A program made the position numbers and the translations under genes. Source: Harmothoe impar (taxonomy: Eukaryota > Annelida > Polychaeta > Phyllodocida > Polynoidae). From it: a stretch of 64,000 nucleotides of DNA. Where the stretch lies: the NCBI GenBank assembly GCA_947462335.1, contig OX381716.1, forward strand, positions 4,460,438-4,524,437, read 5' to 3'. The notes below the pieces were generated by a model. It did no database searches and was not told the DNA's origin. It saw only the letters and a program-made list of their open reading frames with translations. Below are positions 27,121-39,074 of this stretch, piece after piece (position 1 is the stretch's first letter; each line of letters starts with the position of its first letter).

Positions 27121-28841
27121 ACAACCCTATAGGAGATTTGAGCTATATCATTATGGGTATATGGCCCTAGCTCTGGGACAGCATAACCTGTATGGTTATG
27201 GATACATATCTATAGCCCTGGAGAATACATGAGCTTTGGATGTAGTATATGCCTATAGTCCTATAGTCCTGGAGAATACACGAGTTGGGGCTGGAGTATA
27301 TGCCTGGAGTATATGGAGATTCATGAACTTGGGATGTAGTATATGCCTATAGTGCTGTAGCCCTGGCGATATATGGAGATTCATGAACTTGGGATGTAGT
27401 ATATGCCTACAGTGCTGGAGAATACATGATCATGTAGTACATGCCTACAGTACACATGGAGGAGACATGCTGCAGGGTTACATGATCCTGGAGGAGATCA
27501 GAGCCTGGAGAGGTGGCCCCTGGTTAATGCAGCATAACAGCAGGCTGTAGTGGGTGAGGGTTGTACAGGACACTGGAGTCCACTCCCTGCCTGGTCACCA
27601 CCTGGTTGTCACAGACTCAACCAGTACCCTTTTCCGCCACAAGGGCTCCAAATGGGACTGGTGGGACTGCTATACTTAGATTGTTACTTCCTGTCAGGCT
27701 GTGCATAGGAATTGGTGTACAGGATTTGATTGGTCCTGAGGAAAAGTTAGTGAGACAAGTATTTTATATGAGTTTGCCCAGACTCTACTATTATAGAGTC
27801 GGGGCCTGAGACTGGGTTGTCCAGGAAAGGACCATATAGCGAAGAAACGGGAGTGGACTGGTTCCCGTGATCAACACCTGCACGCTGGCCCAGCAGTTAT
27901 CGTGATATCTGTTCTCGGAATGAAGCTTGTTCCTGGCAAATAATGGAGCATGGGAGTTTGGTACCAAGCTAAATCTCGCGTGATATTCGGAGAACAGAAC
28001 TAACATGGCTGCCCCTATGGAGAAACCAGCATTATGGCTATAGCCTGGCAGCCTCTGAGGTGAGGACCCCCAGGGTGGGAACTACCAGCCTCCAGGGTCC
28101 GGCTACCTGTACACCTCCTGCAGGCGGACAGTGACACCCCCCCCCCCACTGACTGGGGTGTCACCTGTCACAACTAACTAGGATACATTATATAACGTCA
28201 AAACAACGTTTTTAACAATGTTGGGCAATAATAAGGAGCCGTAGAGAGACATTGAGAAACTTTGTTTTTGTTGACTGGGGTGCTGCATGCTAGAGGGGGC
28301 TGGTCTCATGTAGGGAGGTATCCCCCCCCCTCCCTCCTCCTGTGTCCGCCCCTGGAGGCAATACCACCCTGGGTATAGGGACAGGCTACACCACCCTGGG
28401 TATAGGGACAGGCTACACCACCCTGGGTATAGGACACCTGAGTACAGGACACATGGAAGCATCACTACCACACCTCGCCTGTATGTCCAGCTGTAGGACA
28501 TGGGCTGAACACAGCATGGACCAGTGAAAGCCTCCAGTCACTGCAGATACCACGGATACCACTACAACCCATGTTATCAGTGCTCATCTCGCCAGCAGCA
28601 GATCGGGTAATGGCTGCGTCCAGTAGACAAGTAGCCTAACCCCTTTAGCCGTGGCTGGTATCGGCGGGTACACACCTGTGAGTGTGTGTGTGTGTGTGTG
28701 TGTGTAGGGTACAAGCACCGTGAGAGCTGGGCAGACACCTGTACGTGCACAGTATAGTGTATGTGTACAACAGGGCCACCTTAGGGGCTCTCACCCACCA
28801 CCCCCACACCCCACCACCCTCACCCCACCACCCTCACCCAG
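27121..28841. other. Decayed repeats
   Basis: Degenerate continuation of the previous array to about 27480. A copy of dispersed family D lies at 27800-28045 ('tgaagcttgttcctgg', 'cagaactaacatggctgcc', 'tatggagaaacc'). A 25-bp tandem triplet 'ggctacaccaccctgggtatagggaca' is at 28365-28435, and (GT)n at 28683-28705. No gene except exon B at its end. Confidence 0.5.
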
Positions 28842-29015
28842 TGTGGATCCCTTGTGGCCGGTACCCAGCCCGCCCCATGTGGACATAACGGATTATTACC
28901 CACCTCCGCCGGGCACCAGCTCAGCATTACCCGTCACCATGGCAACCGAGTCCGTCACCACGGCCGCCGTCACCAAACCCTTCCTTGACGTCAAGCTGGT
29001 TCCTGACAAGCACAG
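28842..29015 (+). CDS. Putative host-gene exon B
   Basis: 174 nt open in the frame that completes exon A's split codon (TC|T). The acceptor CACCCAG has a long C/A-rich, T-poor tract. The donor is CACAG|GTACGT. The translation is Pro-rich, then ..VTKPFLDVKLVPDKHR, and has normal codon diversity unlike the surrounding repeats. It ends in phase 2. I do not recognise the protein. A minisatellite begins directly at the donor. Confidence 0.45.
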
Positions 29016-29545
29016 GTACGTCCCTGTCATCATGACAACCCCTTATATACGTCCTCGTCGTCATGACAACCCCTTATATACGTCCTCGTCGTCATGACAA
29101 TCCCTTATATACGTCCCTGTCATCATGACAACCCCTTATATACGTCCTTGTCGTCATGACAACCCCTTATATACGTCCCTGTCGTCATGACAACCCCTTA
29201 TATACGTCCCCGTCGCCATGACAACCCCTTATATACGTCCTCGTCGTCATGACAACCCCTTATATACGTCCCTGTCTTCATGACAACCCCTTATATATAC
29301 GTCCCTGTCGTCATGACAACCCCTTATATACGTCCCCGTCGCCATGACAACCCCTTATATATGTCCTCGTCGTCATGACAACCCCTTATATACGTCCTCG
29401 TCGTCATGACGACCCCTTATATACGTCCCTGTCGTCATGACAACCCCTTATATACGTCCTTGTCGTCATGACAACCCCTTAAATACGTCCTCGTCGTCAT
29501 TACAACCCCTTATATACGTCCTCGTCATCATGACAACCCCTTATA
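29016..29545 (+). repeat. Minisatellite, 31-bp unit
   Basis: About 17 copies of 'tacgtcc(t/c)(c/t)gtcgtcatgacaaccccttata'. The first unit contains the exon B splice donor. Confidence 0.9.
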
Positions 29546-29855
29546 ATATATGTACATACTAGTCGTGACACTACCATATAATTATACGTCCTGCTGGTAA
29601 TAGCAATCACAGGGATGTCCAATCCGTCTTAAAATATACATCCTGTCATAACAACCATAGTGATGGTACGATGTCCTATTCGTTATATTATAACAAACAT
29701 GGCGACGTTTTAGTTGTTTTGCTATAGTCAACACAGGGACATTCTAGTGCTATTTCTAGTCGTTATAATGAACAAAAGGGACCATTACAACGTTAACACA
29801 GATACCCCCTCATTGGTATGACAATATAGGTAAATCTTAGTCAACACAGGGACGT
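29546..29855. other. Degenerate transition between arrays
   Basis: Words such as 'gacgtt(t/c)tagt' and 'aacacagggacattctagt' suggest decayed copies of the next array. Confidence 0.4.
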
Positions 29856-30545
29856 TCTAGTCGTATTAACAAACCTAGGGACATTCTAGTCAGTATAACA
29901 AACCTAGCGACATTCTAGTCATTATGACAAACCTAGGGGGACATTCTAGTCAGTATAACAAACCTAGGGACATTCTAGTCATTATAACAAACCTTGGGAG
30001 ATTCTAGTCAGTATAACAAACCTAGCGACATTCTAGTCATTATGACAAACCTAGGGGGACATTCTAGTCAGTATAACAAACCTAGGGACATTCTAGTTAT
30101 TGAAACAAGCCTAGGGGCATTTTAGTCATTATAACAAACCTAGGGACATTCTAGTCAGTATAACAAACCTAGCGACATTCTAGTCATTATGACAAACCTA
30201 GGGGGACATTCTAGTCAGTATAACAAACCTAGGGACATTCTAGTTATTGAAACAAGCCTAGGGGCATTTTAGTCATTATAACAAACCTAGGGACATTCTA
30301 GTCATTATAACAAACCTAGGGACATTCTAGTCATTATAACAAACCTAGGGATATTCTAGTCATTATTACAAACCTAGGGACATTCTAGTTATTGAAACAA
30401 GCCTAGGGGCATTCTAATCATTATAACAAACCTAGGGACATTCTAGTCATTATAACAAAACCTAGGGACATTCTAGTCTTTATAACAAACCTAGGGACAT
30501 TCTAGTCATTATAACAAACCTAGGGATGTTCTAGTCATTATAACA
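29856..30545 (+). repeat. Minisatellite, about 31-bp unit
   Basis: About 22 copies of 'gggacattctagtca(t/g)tataacaaaccta', including a higher-order block repeated at about 29900-30090 and 30140-30270. Confidence 0.9.
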
Positions 30546-30552
30546 AGCCTAC

Positions 30553-30706
30553 ACAGTCAGAAGTAACTGTAGCTGCACAGTGATTTATACTGTAGATCTA
30601 CAGTATAAAAGGAGGTATTTTTGTTTTTGAAACCAAAAATACCTCCTTTTTTACTGTAGATCTACAGTTTAAATCGCTGTGCAGCTACAGTTACTTCTGG
30701 CTGTGT
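30553..30706. mobile_element. MITE family C, intact foldback
   Basis: Arms of about 73 bp ('cacagtcagaagtaactgtagctgcacag' and onward) are near-perfect inverses around 'ttgtttttgaaaccaaaaa'. This is the compact member of the family also seen at 8280-8690, 34800-34915 and in the 33.3-34.8 kb array. Confidence 0.8.
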
Positions 30707-31629
30707 AGGGACGTCCTCTGGCAGTGTGTGGCCTTACAGGCCTAAGTCGGCTGTAGATATGACACGTGTGTACATAGGGCGATAATAGGAGATAATGCAG
30801 CTTGTGGTGGCAGTAATAGACTCCCTGTGGAGCTGAGCCCTCTCATGCAGGTCAAGTGGGGGCAATTACTTTACCTCTGTGCGTCTATATAGCATAATGC
30901 ATGAAATCTGTCATGAAATAGTCCACAGTATGGTGTTAAAGTGGCCTAAAAGTTAGCACAAGCCTGTGCACAGCAAGTTTCAATATGACTGTGTACCCTG
31001 TGCATGGTGTTCCAATACGAATGTGCACAACTTACAAGGTGTTCCGTTAAAAATGTACAGGTTACAAATGTACACGGTGTGCATGTGTTCCTTTTTGGGA
31101 CCTACTGTGCACACGCTTGTGCTAACGTGGAGGCAAAGTAAGCTCCATAATAAAGATACGCATGAAACTTCAGAGAGAAAAGAAGTACAATCACTGTGAC
31201 TCCTGACTGGATCACTGAGGTAACTCTCCCAGGACTCTAAAGTGATCCCTAACACTGTAACATTAGCAGGACTCTGTAATAACTCTATAATGACTCCTAT
31301 TCTAATGATTGGGAGTCACTTAAGAGTCGTGGGGAGAGTTACCTCAGATATAGTCCGGACTCTCATTCTTTCCTGTGTACACGTACAATGTATGTGCACA
31401 GGAACAGGGCAGGGTGCTGCGCCGTTTAAGTATTTGACTGCAGATAGGTCAAAAGCGACCTGGCGACCTGGGCCATTTTGGAGGCGACTTTCGACCTAAT
31501 GCAATAATAAAAGCGACCTGGCGACTTTTGGGCAAAAATGACGATATGCTAAAGGGTCCAAAAAAGCGACTTTGTGACCTGGACCCCTTAATTTCGGCGA
31601 CTTTCCAACCTCAGGGGGGGGGGGGGCCC
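30707..31629. other. Mostly unrecognised
   Basis: A small foldback at 31208-31350 ('tgaggtaactctcccagg' with 'ggggagagttacctca'). No supported gene. Confidence 0.4.
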
Positions 31630-32640
31630 ATCTGCACCCCCAAGTATGACACGATCTGTAGTTGGACATGTACTGGTGTATTGGGTATATGATACAGCCT
31701 GTAGTTGGACATGTAATGGTGTATAGGGTATATGACACGACCTGTAGTAGGACATGTAATGGATGGTGTATAGGGTATATGACACGACCTGTAGTAGCAC
31801 ATGTAATGGATGGTACATGGGGTATATGACAGGACCTGTAGTTGGACATGTACTGGGTGGTGTATAGGGTATATGACACGACCTGTAGTAGGACATGTAA
31901 TGGTACATAGGGTATATGACAGGACCTGTAGTTGGACATGTAATGGTATATAGGGTATATGACACGACCTGTAGTAGGACATGTAATGGATGGTATATAG
32001 GGTATATGACAGGACCTGTAGTGGGACATGTAATGGGTGGTACATGGGGTATATGACAGGACCTGTAGTAGGACATGTAATGGTATATAGGGTATATGAC
32101 AGGACCTGTAGTTGGACATGTAATGGATGGTACATGGGGTATATGACACGACCTGTAGTAGGACATGTAATGGGTGGTGTATAGGGTATATGACAGGACC
32201 TGTAGTTGGACATGTAATGGTACATGGGGTATATGACACGACCTGTAGTAGGACATGTAATGGTATATAGGGTATATGACACGACCTGTAGTAGGACATG
32301 TAATGGATGGTACATGGGGCATATGACAGGACCTGTAGTAGGACATGTAATGGATGGTACATGGGGCATATGACAGGACCTGTAGTTGGACATGTAATGG
32401 GTGGTACATAGGGTATATGACAGGACCTGTAGTGGGACATGTAATGGGTGGTACATAGGGTATATGACAGGACCTGTAGTGGGACATGTAATGGATGGTA
32501 CATAGGGTATATGACAGGACCTGTAGTTGGACATGTAATGGATGGTACATGGGGTATATGACAGGACCTGTAGTGGGACATGTAATGGGTGGTACATAGG
32601 GTATATGACAGGACCTGTACTTAGACATGTAATGGATGGT
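31630..32640 (+). repeat. Minisatellite, 43/47-bp units
   Basis: About 21 units of 'gacctgtagt(t/a)ggacatgtaatgg(atgg)tacatggggtatatgacag'. Units lack stops on the minus strand, giving 346-362 codon ORFs in all three minus frames. These are artefacts. Confidence 0.92.
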
Positions 32641-32649
32641 ATATATAGC

Positions 32650-32763
32650 CAGTATTGTATGCTAGGCTCACGTATAGGGCGTACCAGCCTGAGGTGCATC
32701 TGCCTTCATAAAGCAGATGCACCGAGGGCTGGTACGCCCCATGCGTGACCCTAGCATACAATA
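32650..32763. repeat. Foldback hairpin
   Basis: Arms 'gtattgtatgctagg.tcacg' and 'aggtgcatctgc' pair with 'gcagatgcacc' and 'cctagcatacaatac'. One arm is related to 2225-2290. Confidence 0.75.
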
Positions 32764-32765
32764 CA

Positions 32766-33134
32766 AGCTTTGTTACACAACCAGAAGACATTCATCTACC
32801 CCCCTACTATATTTTGATGTTATATCACCGACTTTTGATGTTATATCACCGAAATCGTGATGTTATATCGGCGAGAGGTTTGTTTACATTGCCGCCATTG
32901 CCCTATGATCACGTGACCACTGTGCTGGCTTCTGATTGGTCTAGAGCCCCAAAAAGCGTACCACACATAGGGGTGGTATGGAAAAGCGTACCACACCCCG
33001 GGGTGGTACTGTTTTCCTTGTTTGTTCTTACACAGCATCGTACCAATAACGTTAGGTCGTGTAATAAAGGGCCTAGTACTTAAGCATAGTAACTTTGTTT
33101 CTCCACATGGAATAAAGGGTCTGTACTTAGACAT
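32766..33134. repeat. Dispersed repeat, third CCAAT/CACGTG-bearing copy
   Basis: Reverse-complement counterpart of 2960-3170, with 'gatcacgtgacc', 'tggcttctgattggt', 'gtaccacaccccggggtggtac' and 'ttaggtcgtgtaataaagg'. Confidence 0.6.
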
Positions 33135-33304
33135 GTAATGGATGGTGTATAGGGTAGTACCTGAGTAGATAACACACAGAATAATGGAGTACCTGCCGAC
33201 TAGAGCATGTACCAGGCTGCTGTCACAGTGACAAATGTCCCTGAGATAACACAAGCTGTCACCTGCTGTATAGGTACTACTCCGGTATGTACGCTGGTAC
33301 CCTG

Positions 33305-34815
33305 ACCCTAGTCAGTGCTGCACTGTTAGAAGTCAGTGTAGCTGCAGATATCCTGACCCTAGTCCTGCACTGTCAGAAGTTAATGTAGCTGCAGATATCC
33401 TGACCCTAGTCCTGCACTGTTAGAAGTTAGTGTAGTTGCAGATATCCTGACCCTAGTCAGTGCTGCACTGTTAGAAGTTAGTGTAGCTGCAGATATCCTG
33501 ACCCTAGTCCTGCACTGTTAGAAGTTAGTGTAGCTGCAGATATCCTGACCCTAGTCCTGCACTGTTAGAAGTTAGTGTAGCTGCAGATATCCTGACCCTA
33601 GTCCTGCACTGTCAGAAGTCAGTGTAGCTGCTGATATCCTGACCCTAGACCTGCACTGTTAGAAGTTAGTGTAGTTGCAGATATCCTGACCCTAGTCAGT
33701 GCTGCACTGTCAGAAGTTAGTGTAGCTGCAGATATCCTGACCCTAGTCAGTGCTGCACTGTTAGAAGTCAGTGTAGCTGCAGATATCCTGACCCTAGTCC
33801 TGCACTGTCAGAAGTTAGTGTAGCTGCAGATATCCTGACCCTAGTCAGTGCTGCACTGTTAGAAGTCAGTGTAGTTGCAGATATCCTGACCCTAGTCAGT
33901 GCTGCACTGTTAGAAGTTAGTGTAGTTGCAGATATCCTGACCCTAGTCAGTGCTGCACTGTTAGAAGTTAGTGTAGTTGCAGATATCCTGACCCTAGTCA
34001 GTGCTGCACTGTTAGAAGTCAGTGTAGTTGCAGATATCCTGACCCTAGTCAGTGCTGCACTGTTAGAAGTTAGTGTAGTTGCAGATATCCTGACCCTAGT
34101 CAGTGCTGCACTGTTAGAAGTTAGTGTAGCTGCTGATACCCTGACCCTAGTCAGTCCTGCACTGTTAGAAGTCAGTGTAGCTGCAGATATCCTGACCCTA
34201 GTCCTGCACTGTTAGAAGTTAGTGTAGCTGCAGATATCCTGACCCTAGTCAGTGCTGCACTGTTAGAAGTCAGTGTAGTTGCAGATATCCTGACCCTAGT
34301 CAGTGCTGCACTGTTAGAAGTCAGTGTAGCTGCAGATATCCTGACCCTAGTCCTGCACTGTCAGAAGTCAGTGTAGCTGCAGATATCCTGACCCTAGACC
34401 TGCACTGTTAGAAGTTAGTGTAGCTGCAGATATCCTGACCCTAGTCAGTGCTGCACTGTTAGAAGTTAGTGTAGCTGCTGATACCCTGACCCTAGTCAGT
34501 GCTGCACTGTTAGAAGTCAGTGTAGCTGCAGATATCCTGACCCTAGTCAGTGATGCCCTGTTAGAAGTTAGTGTAGCTGCAGATATCCTGACCCTAGTCA
34601 GTGCTGCACTGTTAGAAGTTAGTGTAGCTGCTGATATCCTGACCCTAGTTCTGCACTGTTAGAAGTTAGTGTAGCTGCTGATATCCTGACCCTAGTTCTG
34701 CACTGTTAGAAGTTAGTGTAGCTGCAGATATCCTGACCCTAGTCAGTGCTGCACTGTTAGAAGTTAGTGTAGTTGCAGATATTCTGACCCTAGTCCTGCA
34801 CTGTCAGAAGTTAGT
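33305..34815 (+). repeat. Minisatellite, 47/51-bp units derived from a MITE end
   Basis: About 30 units of 'gttagaagttagtgtagctgcagatatcctgaccctagtcagtgctgcact'. The 'gttagaagttagtgtagctgca' part equals the terminus of MITE family C, which follows directly at 34800. Confidence 0.92.
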
Positions 34816-35250
34816 GTAGCTGCACAGCAAGATATACTGCAGATTTACAGTATAAAAGGACATATTATTGGTTCCAGTATAACATGCTGTTCTGCTACAC
34901 TCATCTACTGTAAACCCCACCCACAGGAGGTCCTGGGTTCGAGTCTCCACTGGGCACTTTATGTTTTACTATTGGAATGCAGCTGAATTAGATTAATATA
35001 CCTACTCAAAAAATTGAAGGATGGGCACTGATATGTGAATATAGGCAGATTTACATTTCAAGTAGGTTACAAGGACAAGGGAAAAAAGACAAAAATAATG
35101 GTTGCCCTGCTAGCCTGACTGGGATTTGAACCCTGGATCTTTGGATTGACCTACAGCCACAGTATAATGCGGATTAACATACAGTACATATGCTACTGGA
35201 AACCAAAAATACTTCCTCTTTCTTTACCGTGCAGCTACAGCACTTACTCC
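34800..35250. repeat. MITE family C copy with tRNA-like B box
   Basis: Left arm 34800-34915 and right arm about 35160-35270 ('gtgcagctacagcacttactcctaacagtg'). Inside, 'ctgggttcgagtctcc' (34933) and the inverse 'gggatttgaaccctgg' (35130) look like pol III B boxes. Confidence 0.55.
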
Positions 35251-35259
35251 TAACAGTGT

Positions 35260-35520
35260 GGCTAATAACTCAGTCACTAGTGATTAAACTAGTTAGTCAT
35301 ACTTTGGCTCCCTGCACGACCAGGTTAGTTAATAATGTCAGGTTGGTAAACTTGTACTGACCAACTCACTCAGTCTTTTTATATTAGTATTAAGCTAAGT
35401 GTTTTTGAATAAGGCAGTAGTCATACTTTGTTTTGCCTTAGTCATTTTTGAATATCAGTTGGTCAGTACTGACCAATGCCACTGTGACTAACCTCGGATA
35501 GCCATTACAGACCAGTGTAG
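35260..35520. repeat. Dispersed repeat family A, copy 2
   Basis: Shares 'cactagtgattaaactagttagtcat' and 'gtcaggttggt..actgaccaac' with 1260-1610. Confidence 0.55.
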
Positions 35521-36179
35521 ATTACACCCAGCTTAGATTTCAGGACTCAATATGGGCCTCATCCTTGTGCCCAAATATAATGTGCAATCATAAGGCTGCT
35601 CCAAACAATATTCTTGTTTCTCATCACTGCGCGCATCTCTAAAATCCTCTTTTGGGGATTTTTCCCCCAAGTTTCAGTGAAAAAATATGATTAAAAATGG
35701 GAAATACACATATTTGGTATCAAATTAAAGCTTACAGTGCTAGCCGAGGCTCCACATTTACCCACCTGTTTGGTACCAGCAAAAAGAAGAAAGAGTCTTG
35801 TAGTTCTCTGGGTCATGTGACTCCCCCAGGTGACTCCCTTAGGTCAGCCAGAGAGTCACCTAGGCTCCCCTAGGCTTAGGCGACCTGGACTCCCCCAAAC
35901 AGGGGAGTCATTCTGGAGGCAACCTGGACTCCCTTTTGACTTCTCTCTGTGAACAAGCTTTGTACTGAAGCATCATACTGACCCCATGGTGTTATAGACG
36001 ACTGGAGAGTCGTCATGATACATGCATGTAGCCCTGGTAAGCAACTGGCCAGGGCTTCATTCATGCATCATGACAACCAAGGGCATGATCTGATGATGCA
36101 TTAAAGCACTAAGCGGCACTTAAAGGGAAAGGTGTACCATGGAGTTAGCACCTGTATGTAGGTAGTATTGGGGACCTTA
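35521..36179. other. Repeat mosaic
   Basis: A fragment of family E (35570-35750, 'tgtttctcatcactgcgcgc', 'tatcaaattaaagctta'). A family F foldback piece ('gagagtcacctaggctcccctagg', 35830-35960). TGATGCA palindrome words at 36010-36120. No gene. Confidence 0.5.
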
Positions 36180-36245
36180 CCCCCCCCCCCCTCCCCCCCC
36201 CTCCCCCCTCCCCCCCTCCCCCCCCTCCTCCCCTCCTCCCCCCAG
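36180..36245 (+). repeat. C/T tract serving as acceptor pyrimidine tract
   Basis: 66 bases of C and T only, ending ..CCCCCAG at 36245. Confidence 0.7.
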
Positions 36246-36375
36246 GTACACACCTTAGGCTCCTCCCGTGTTGACACACACACACTCTCCATGCTACCAC
36301 ACCTGTACGGCCTTATAGCTGTCCACATCCGTCACAGCTCTAGGATAGGGCCCTGCACATGGGCCACCACTGAAT
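36246..36375 (+). CDS. Putative host-gene exon C
   Basis: 130 nt between a very strong acceptor (long C/T tract, CCCCCAG) and a donor GAAT|GTAAGC. It is open in one frame for 43 codons plus 1 nt (..LPHLYGLIAVHIRHSSRIGP..). Its end phase (T + AC) fits exon D. It does not fit exon B directly, since that junction would create an early stop, so at least one exon would be missing between them. Product unknown. Confidence 0.35.
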
Positions 36376-37234
36376 GTAAGCAGTCGTCTAAACATCAGGG
36401 GGGAGACCAAGTGTTCCAGTCCATTGGAACAAGGTAGTCAACTCAAGTACCCCCTCTCCTTTAAGCATCACATTCTGGTAAAAATGCATGCATTTGGATG
36501 CATTGAAACACCACAATCTCATGGTTATGCATAATAAATAATATTGCTTGCATCCAGAATACAGAATTATGCATTAAACTGGAGATATACCCACATTTAG
36601 CAAAGTCCCCCCTCTGCTTTGTGTCAACATTGCTGGGGTCTTTAAAGCACATGGCCTGCATACCTACAACACTGTGGGGAGCAAGGAAACCACAGGGGTC
36701 AATGCACATGCAGGTAATCAGTGTAGTGACCACAGTGGCTTACCCTGTTTCTGTAAACAGAAACATGTGACGTCCACCCGAGGGTTAGCTAAGTAGGTGC
36801 CCGTGGTCCCTGCTCCTTACCAGTCCCACAGGATGGCCATAGAGCCGTGAATTCGACAAGGTAACAAGGCCTTTTTTTTTTTTAGCTTAGTGACATACAC
36901 TGTCAAGATTTGTTGTTCGGGAACAGCAAATTGTGCTGTAACTATACAGTACTTTAGCTGTAAAACATAATACAGCAACTTTTGCTGTACAATTCTGTTG
37001 CTGTAGATGCAGGTTTGAATCCCATAACCAACAACCAGAGGGGGAGAGAGTGCAGAGGTTGGAGGGAGTACCATACTCCACAGCGCCAAGGAGACTCTCA
37101 CTTTTTCACTTATAAATTCTCCATGGTGTACATGTGTCAATGCACCTGACATGCAGGACTGACTGGTGTAGTGGTCAACCCGTTGGACTATAGATCAGAA
37201 GATGGGATATAAATCTACATGGTGCCCAATGTAG
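36376..37234. other. Nothing recognised
   Basis: Unsupported short ORFs. Some 'tttgctgtaca' words resemble 63500-63640. Confidence 0.4.
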
Positions 37235-37239
37235 AATAT

Positions 37240-37655
37240 TGTAGCGGTGACGGAGGGGGGGCTGAGGGTTCACAGGCCCCCTCCGCCGCCCCGGCGTGGG
37301 TTGTATATAAGTTAATAGTTACTACGTCTGACGAGGGAGGAGAAGGTTGGCTCCGCCGCTGAAAGAACGGCGGAGTTGGTGGAACCCTCGCCGACGCGGA
37401 GACATTCGAAACGGGGGCGTCGGCGAAGTTTGCTGGCGCCCAGGACGGAACGTCTCCGGCATCGGAGAAACGTCATCAAGCTATATAAGGAAGGGGGGAC
37501 GGAGGGTTCAGTCAGTCTGGTTTGACGCTTGAAGCAGAGAGGATCTCTGACAAGACTTAGCTGGTGTGGCCAAGGATCGCCAGGGCAATAAAGTATCTCC
37601 GGTTCAACTATACTTAACGAGTTCTGTCTCCTTCCTAATTACGGCGGATGCTACA
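37240..37655 (+). mobile_element. Solo LTR of an LTR retrotransposon
   Basis: Starts TGTAGC and ends GCTACA, a perfect 6-bp terminal inverted repeat, flanked by ATAT (37236-37239 and 37656-37659). A TATA box (CTATATAAGG, about 37480) and AATAAA (about 37588) are spaced like U3-R-U5. GC-rich U3. No primer-binding site or internal region follows, so it is a solo LTR. Gypsy-like is a guess. Confidence 0.75.
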
Positions 37656-37817
37656 ATATATATGAACCCTTTTAGGACTCGTTTTTTTAAAGATAAACAT
37701 TTAAAAATGTTTTGTATGGATGTAGCCTATTTTCCTCACATGGATGAGCAGACATGGCCCCTGTACTGAGAGTTGTACCTCAGACCTTCAGGTGCGGATT
37801 TACAGTAGATTCTGCTA
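37656..37817. other. Nothing recognised
   Basis: Short spacer with no features. Confidence 0.4.
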
Positions 37818-38090
37818 TAGGGGTCGGGACGGCGCAGTCGGTAGCCCGCTTGCACGGCAATCGGACGATCCCCTGTTCGAGCCCCACCCTGGGTTAACTC
37901 AGCCTCAAATGAGTAGCACTAGAGACTTGTCTCAAAAGGGTGCAGAAGCAAGCAGGAGGCAGTGACAAAACAGGGGCTGGTGACAGCCATCAACCTGAAG
38001 CGACCACAAGTGACTCCCGTGGGCACTGTGTATGTATCCTGAGGTCAGCATATCCCCATGGTACTGGCATTCTATGAGGTACACCTCCTA
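37818..38090 (+). repeat. tRNA-derived SINE
   Basis: The head has A-box-like GGCGCAGTCGGTAGCCC and B box TGTTCGAGCCC about 40 nt apart, as in pol III internal promoters. A non-tRNA body of about 190 bp follows. The tRNA of origin is not clear. Confidence 0.65.
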
Positions 38091-38689
38091 AAAGCTAGGG
38101 GTCAAAGGGAGATTAGCACCCAGCGCCATGTGGCATGAGCCACCCGCCCAGAAAAAGACTCATCAAGCTGACTGATGTCTAACATAATAAAGGCAGGCGT
38201 TACTGCTTGCTTGCTTGCTATAGGTCTACAGCAAATTCTATTGTAACCAAAGTTGCAAGCAATATTTGCTGTACGGAAATATTGCTTACTTCTAACATTG
38301 TGCAATAAGAGGAATAAATAGATAGTGCCCTCCCCCCCCCCCCCCCACCCGCCCATCAACGGCCCCAACAGGGGTAGGGAGTTGAGCATTACGATTCCAT
38401 ATTCTGATTACACATGATATCAAGAAAAAACGCTTTGAGTTTAAAAAGAACAGTTTGTCAATTCATAGTTCGGTCTCTTGGAGGGGCCTCCTTTTCCTGA
38501 AGTATAGATTGTAGCCTAGACCACACAATGTCAGTACACCACCCCCCCCCCCCCTGAGATGAGCACTCCCTTATACTAGTATAACTTATAGTCTATCATC
38601 CTGGTGAAAGGCTAGTCTCGGAACCAGGGCATGAACAAACTATGCAGAAAATCTAAATGTTCCGGCCTTCAGGCTATAGTAGCTATCCC
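38091..38689. other. Nothing recognised
   Basis: Two C-homopolymer runs (38333-38346, 38540-38554). No gene. Confidence 0.4.
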
Positions 38690-38950
38690 AGGTTAGTCAT
38701 AAGGACATTGGTCAGGCATAACCAAGTGCTATTCAAAAATGACTGAGACGAAACAACATATGACTTATGCCTTACTAGAAAGGACTCTTTGAAATGGATA
38801 AGAGTAAGGTGAGTTGATCAGCACTGACTACCCTGACAGTATTAACTAACCTAGGTTGGTTGAATAGGGAGCCAGAAAATGACTTACTTGATTAGGTACT
38901 ATTGACTGATTTGTCAGCCAGTAGTGACTAATTTCTGGAGCCTAAAGCTC
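38690..38950. repeat. Dispersed repeat family A, copy 3 (inverted)
   Basis: Inverted relative to 1260-1610 ('gttgatcagcactgac', 'aactaacctaggtt', 'gggagccagaaaatgact'). Confidence 0.55.
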
Positions 38951-39074
38951 CTCAGTGTATGTCTGTCAGAAAGTCACAGAGCAAGTGTCTAGAGTGATGC
39001 AATTCTAATTTCCACAAAGTGGTTTGCAGGGAGTTCCCTACAAAGGACCCTGTCATTCAATGCTACACAGAAAA

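Noticed and set aside
31496..32699. Three minus-strand ORFs of 346-362 codons and a TM-like repeat protein look
   Set aside because: Minisatellite with 43/47-bp units, open in all three frames and drifting in frame with unit length. Not a coding repeat.
31630..34815. Possible CRISPR-like arrays
   Set aside because: Repeats are contiguous with no unique spacers, and the context is eukaryotic. They are minisatellites.
37818..37900. Functional tRNA at the SINE head
   Set aside because: A and B boxes are present but no proper cloverleaf acceptor pairing was found.
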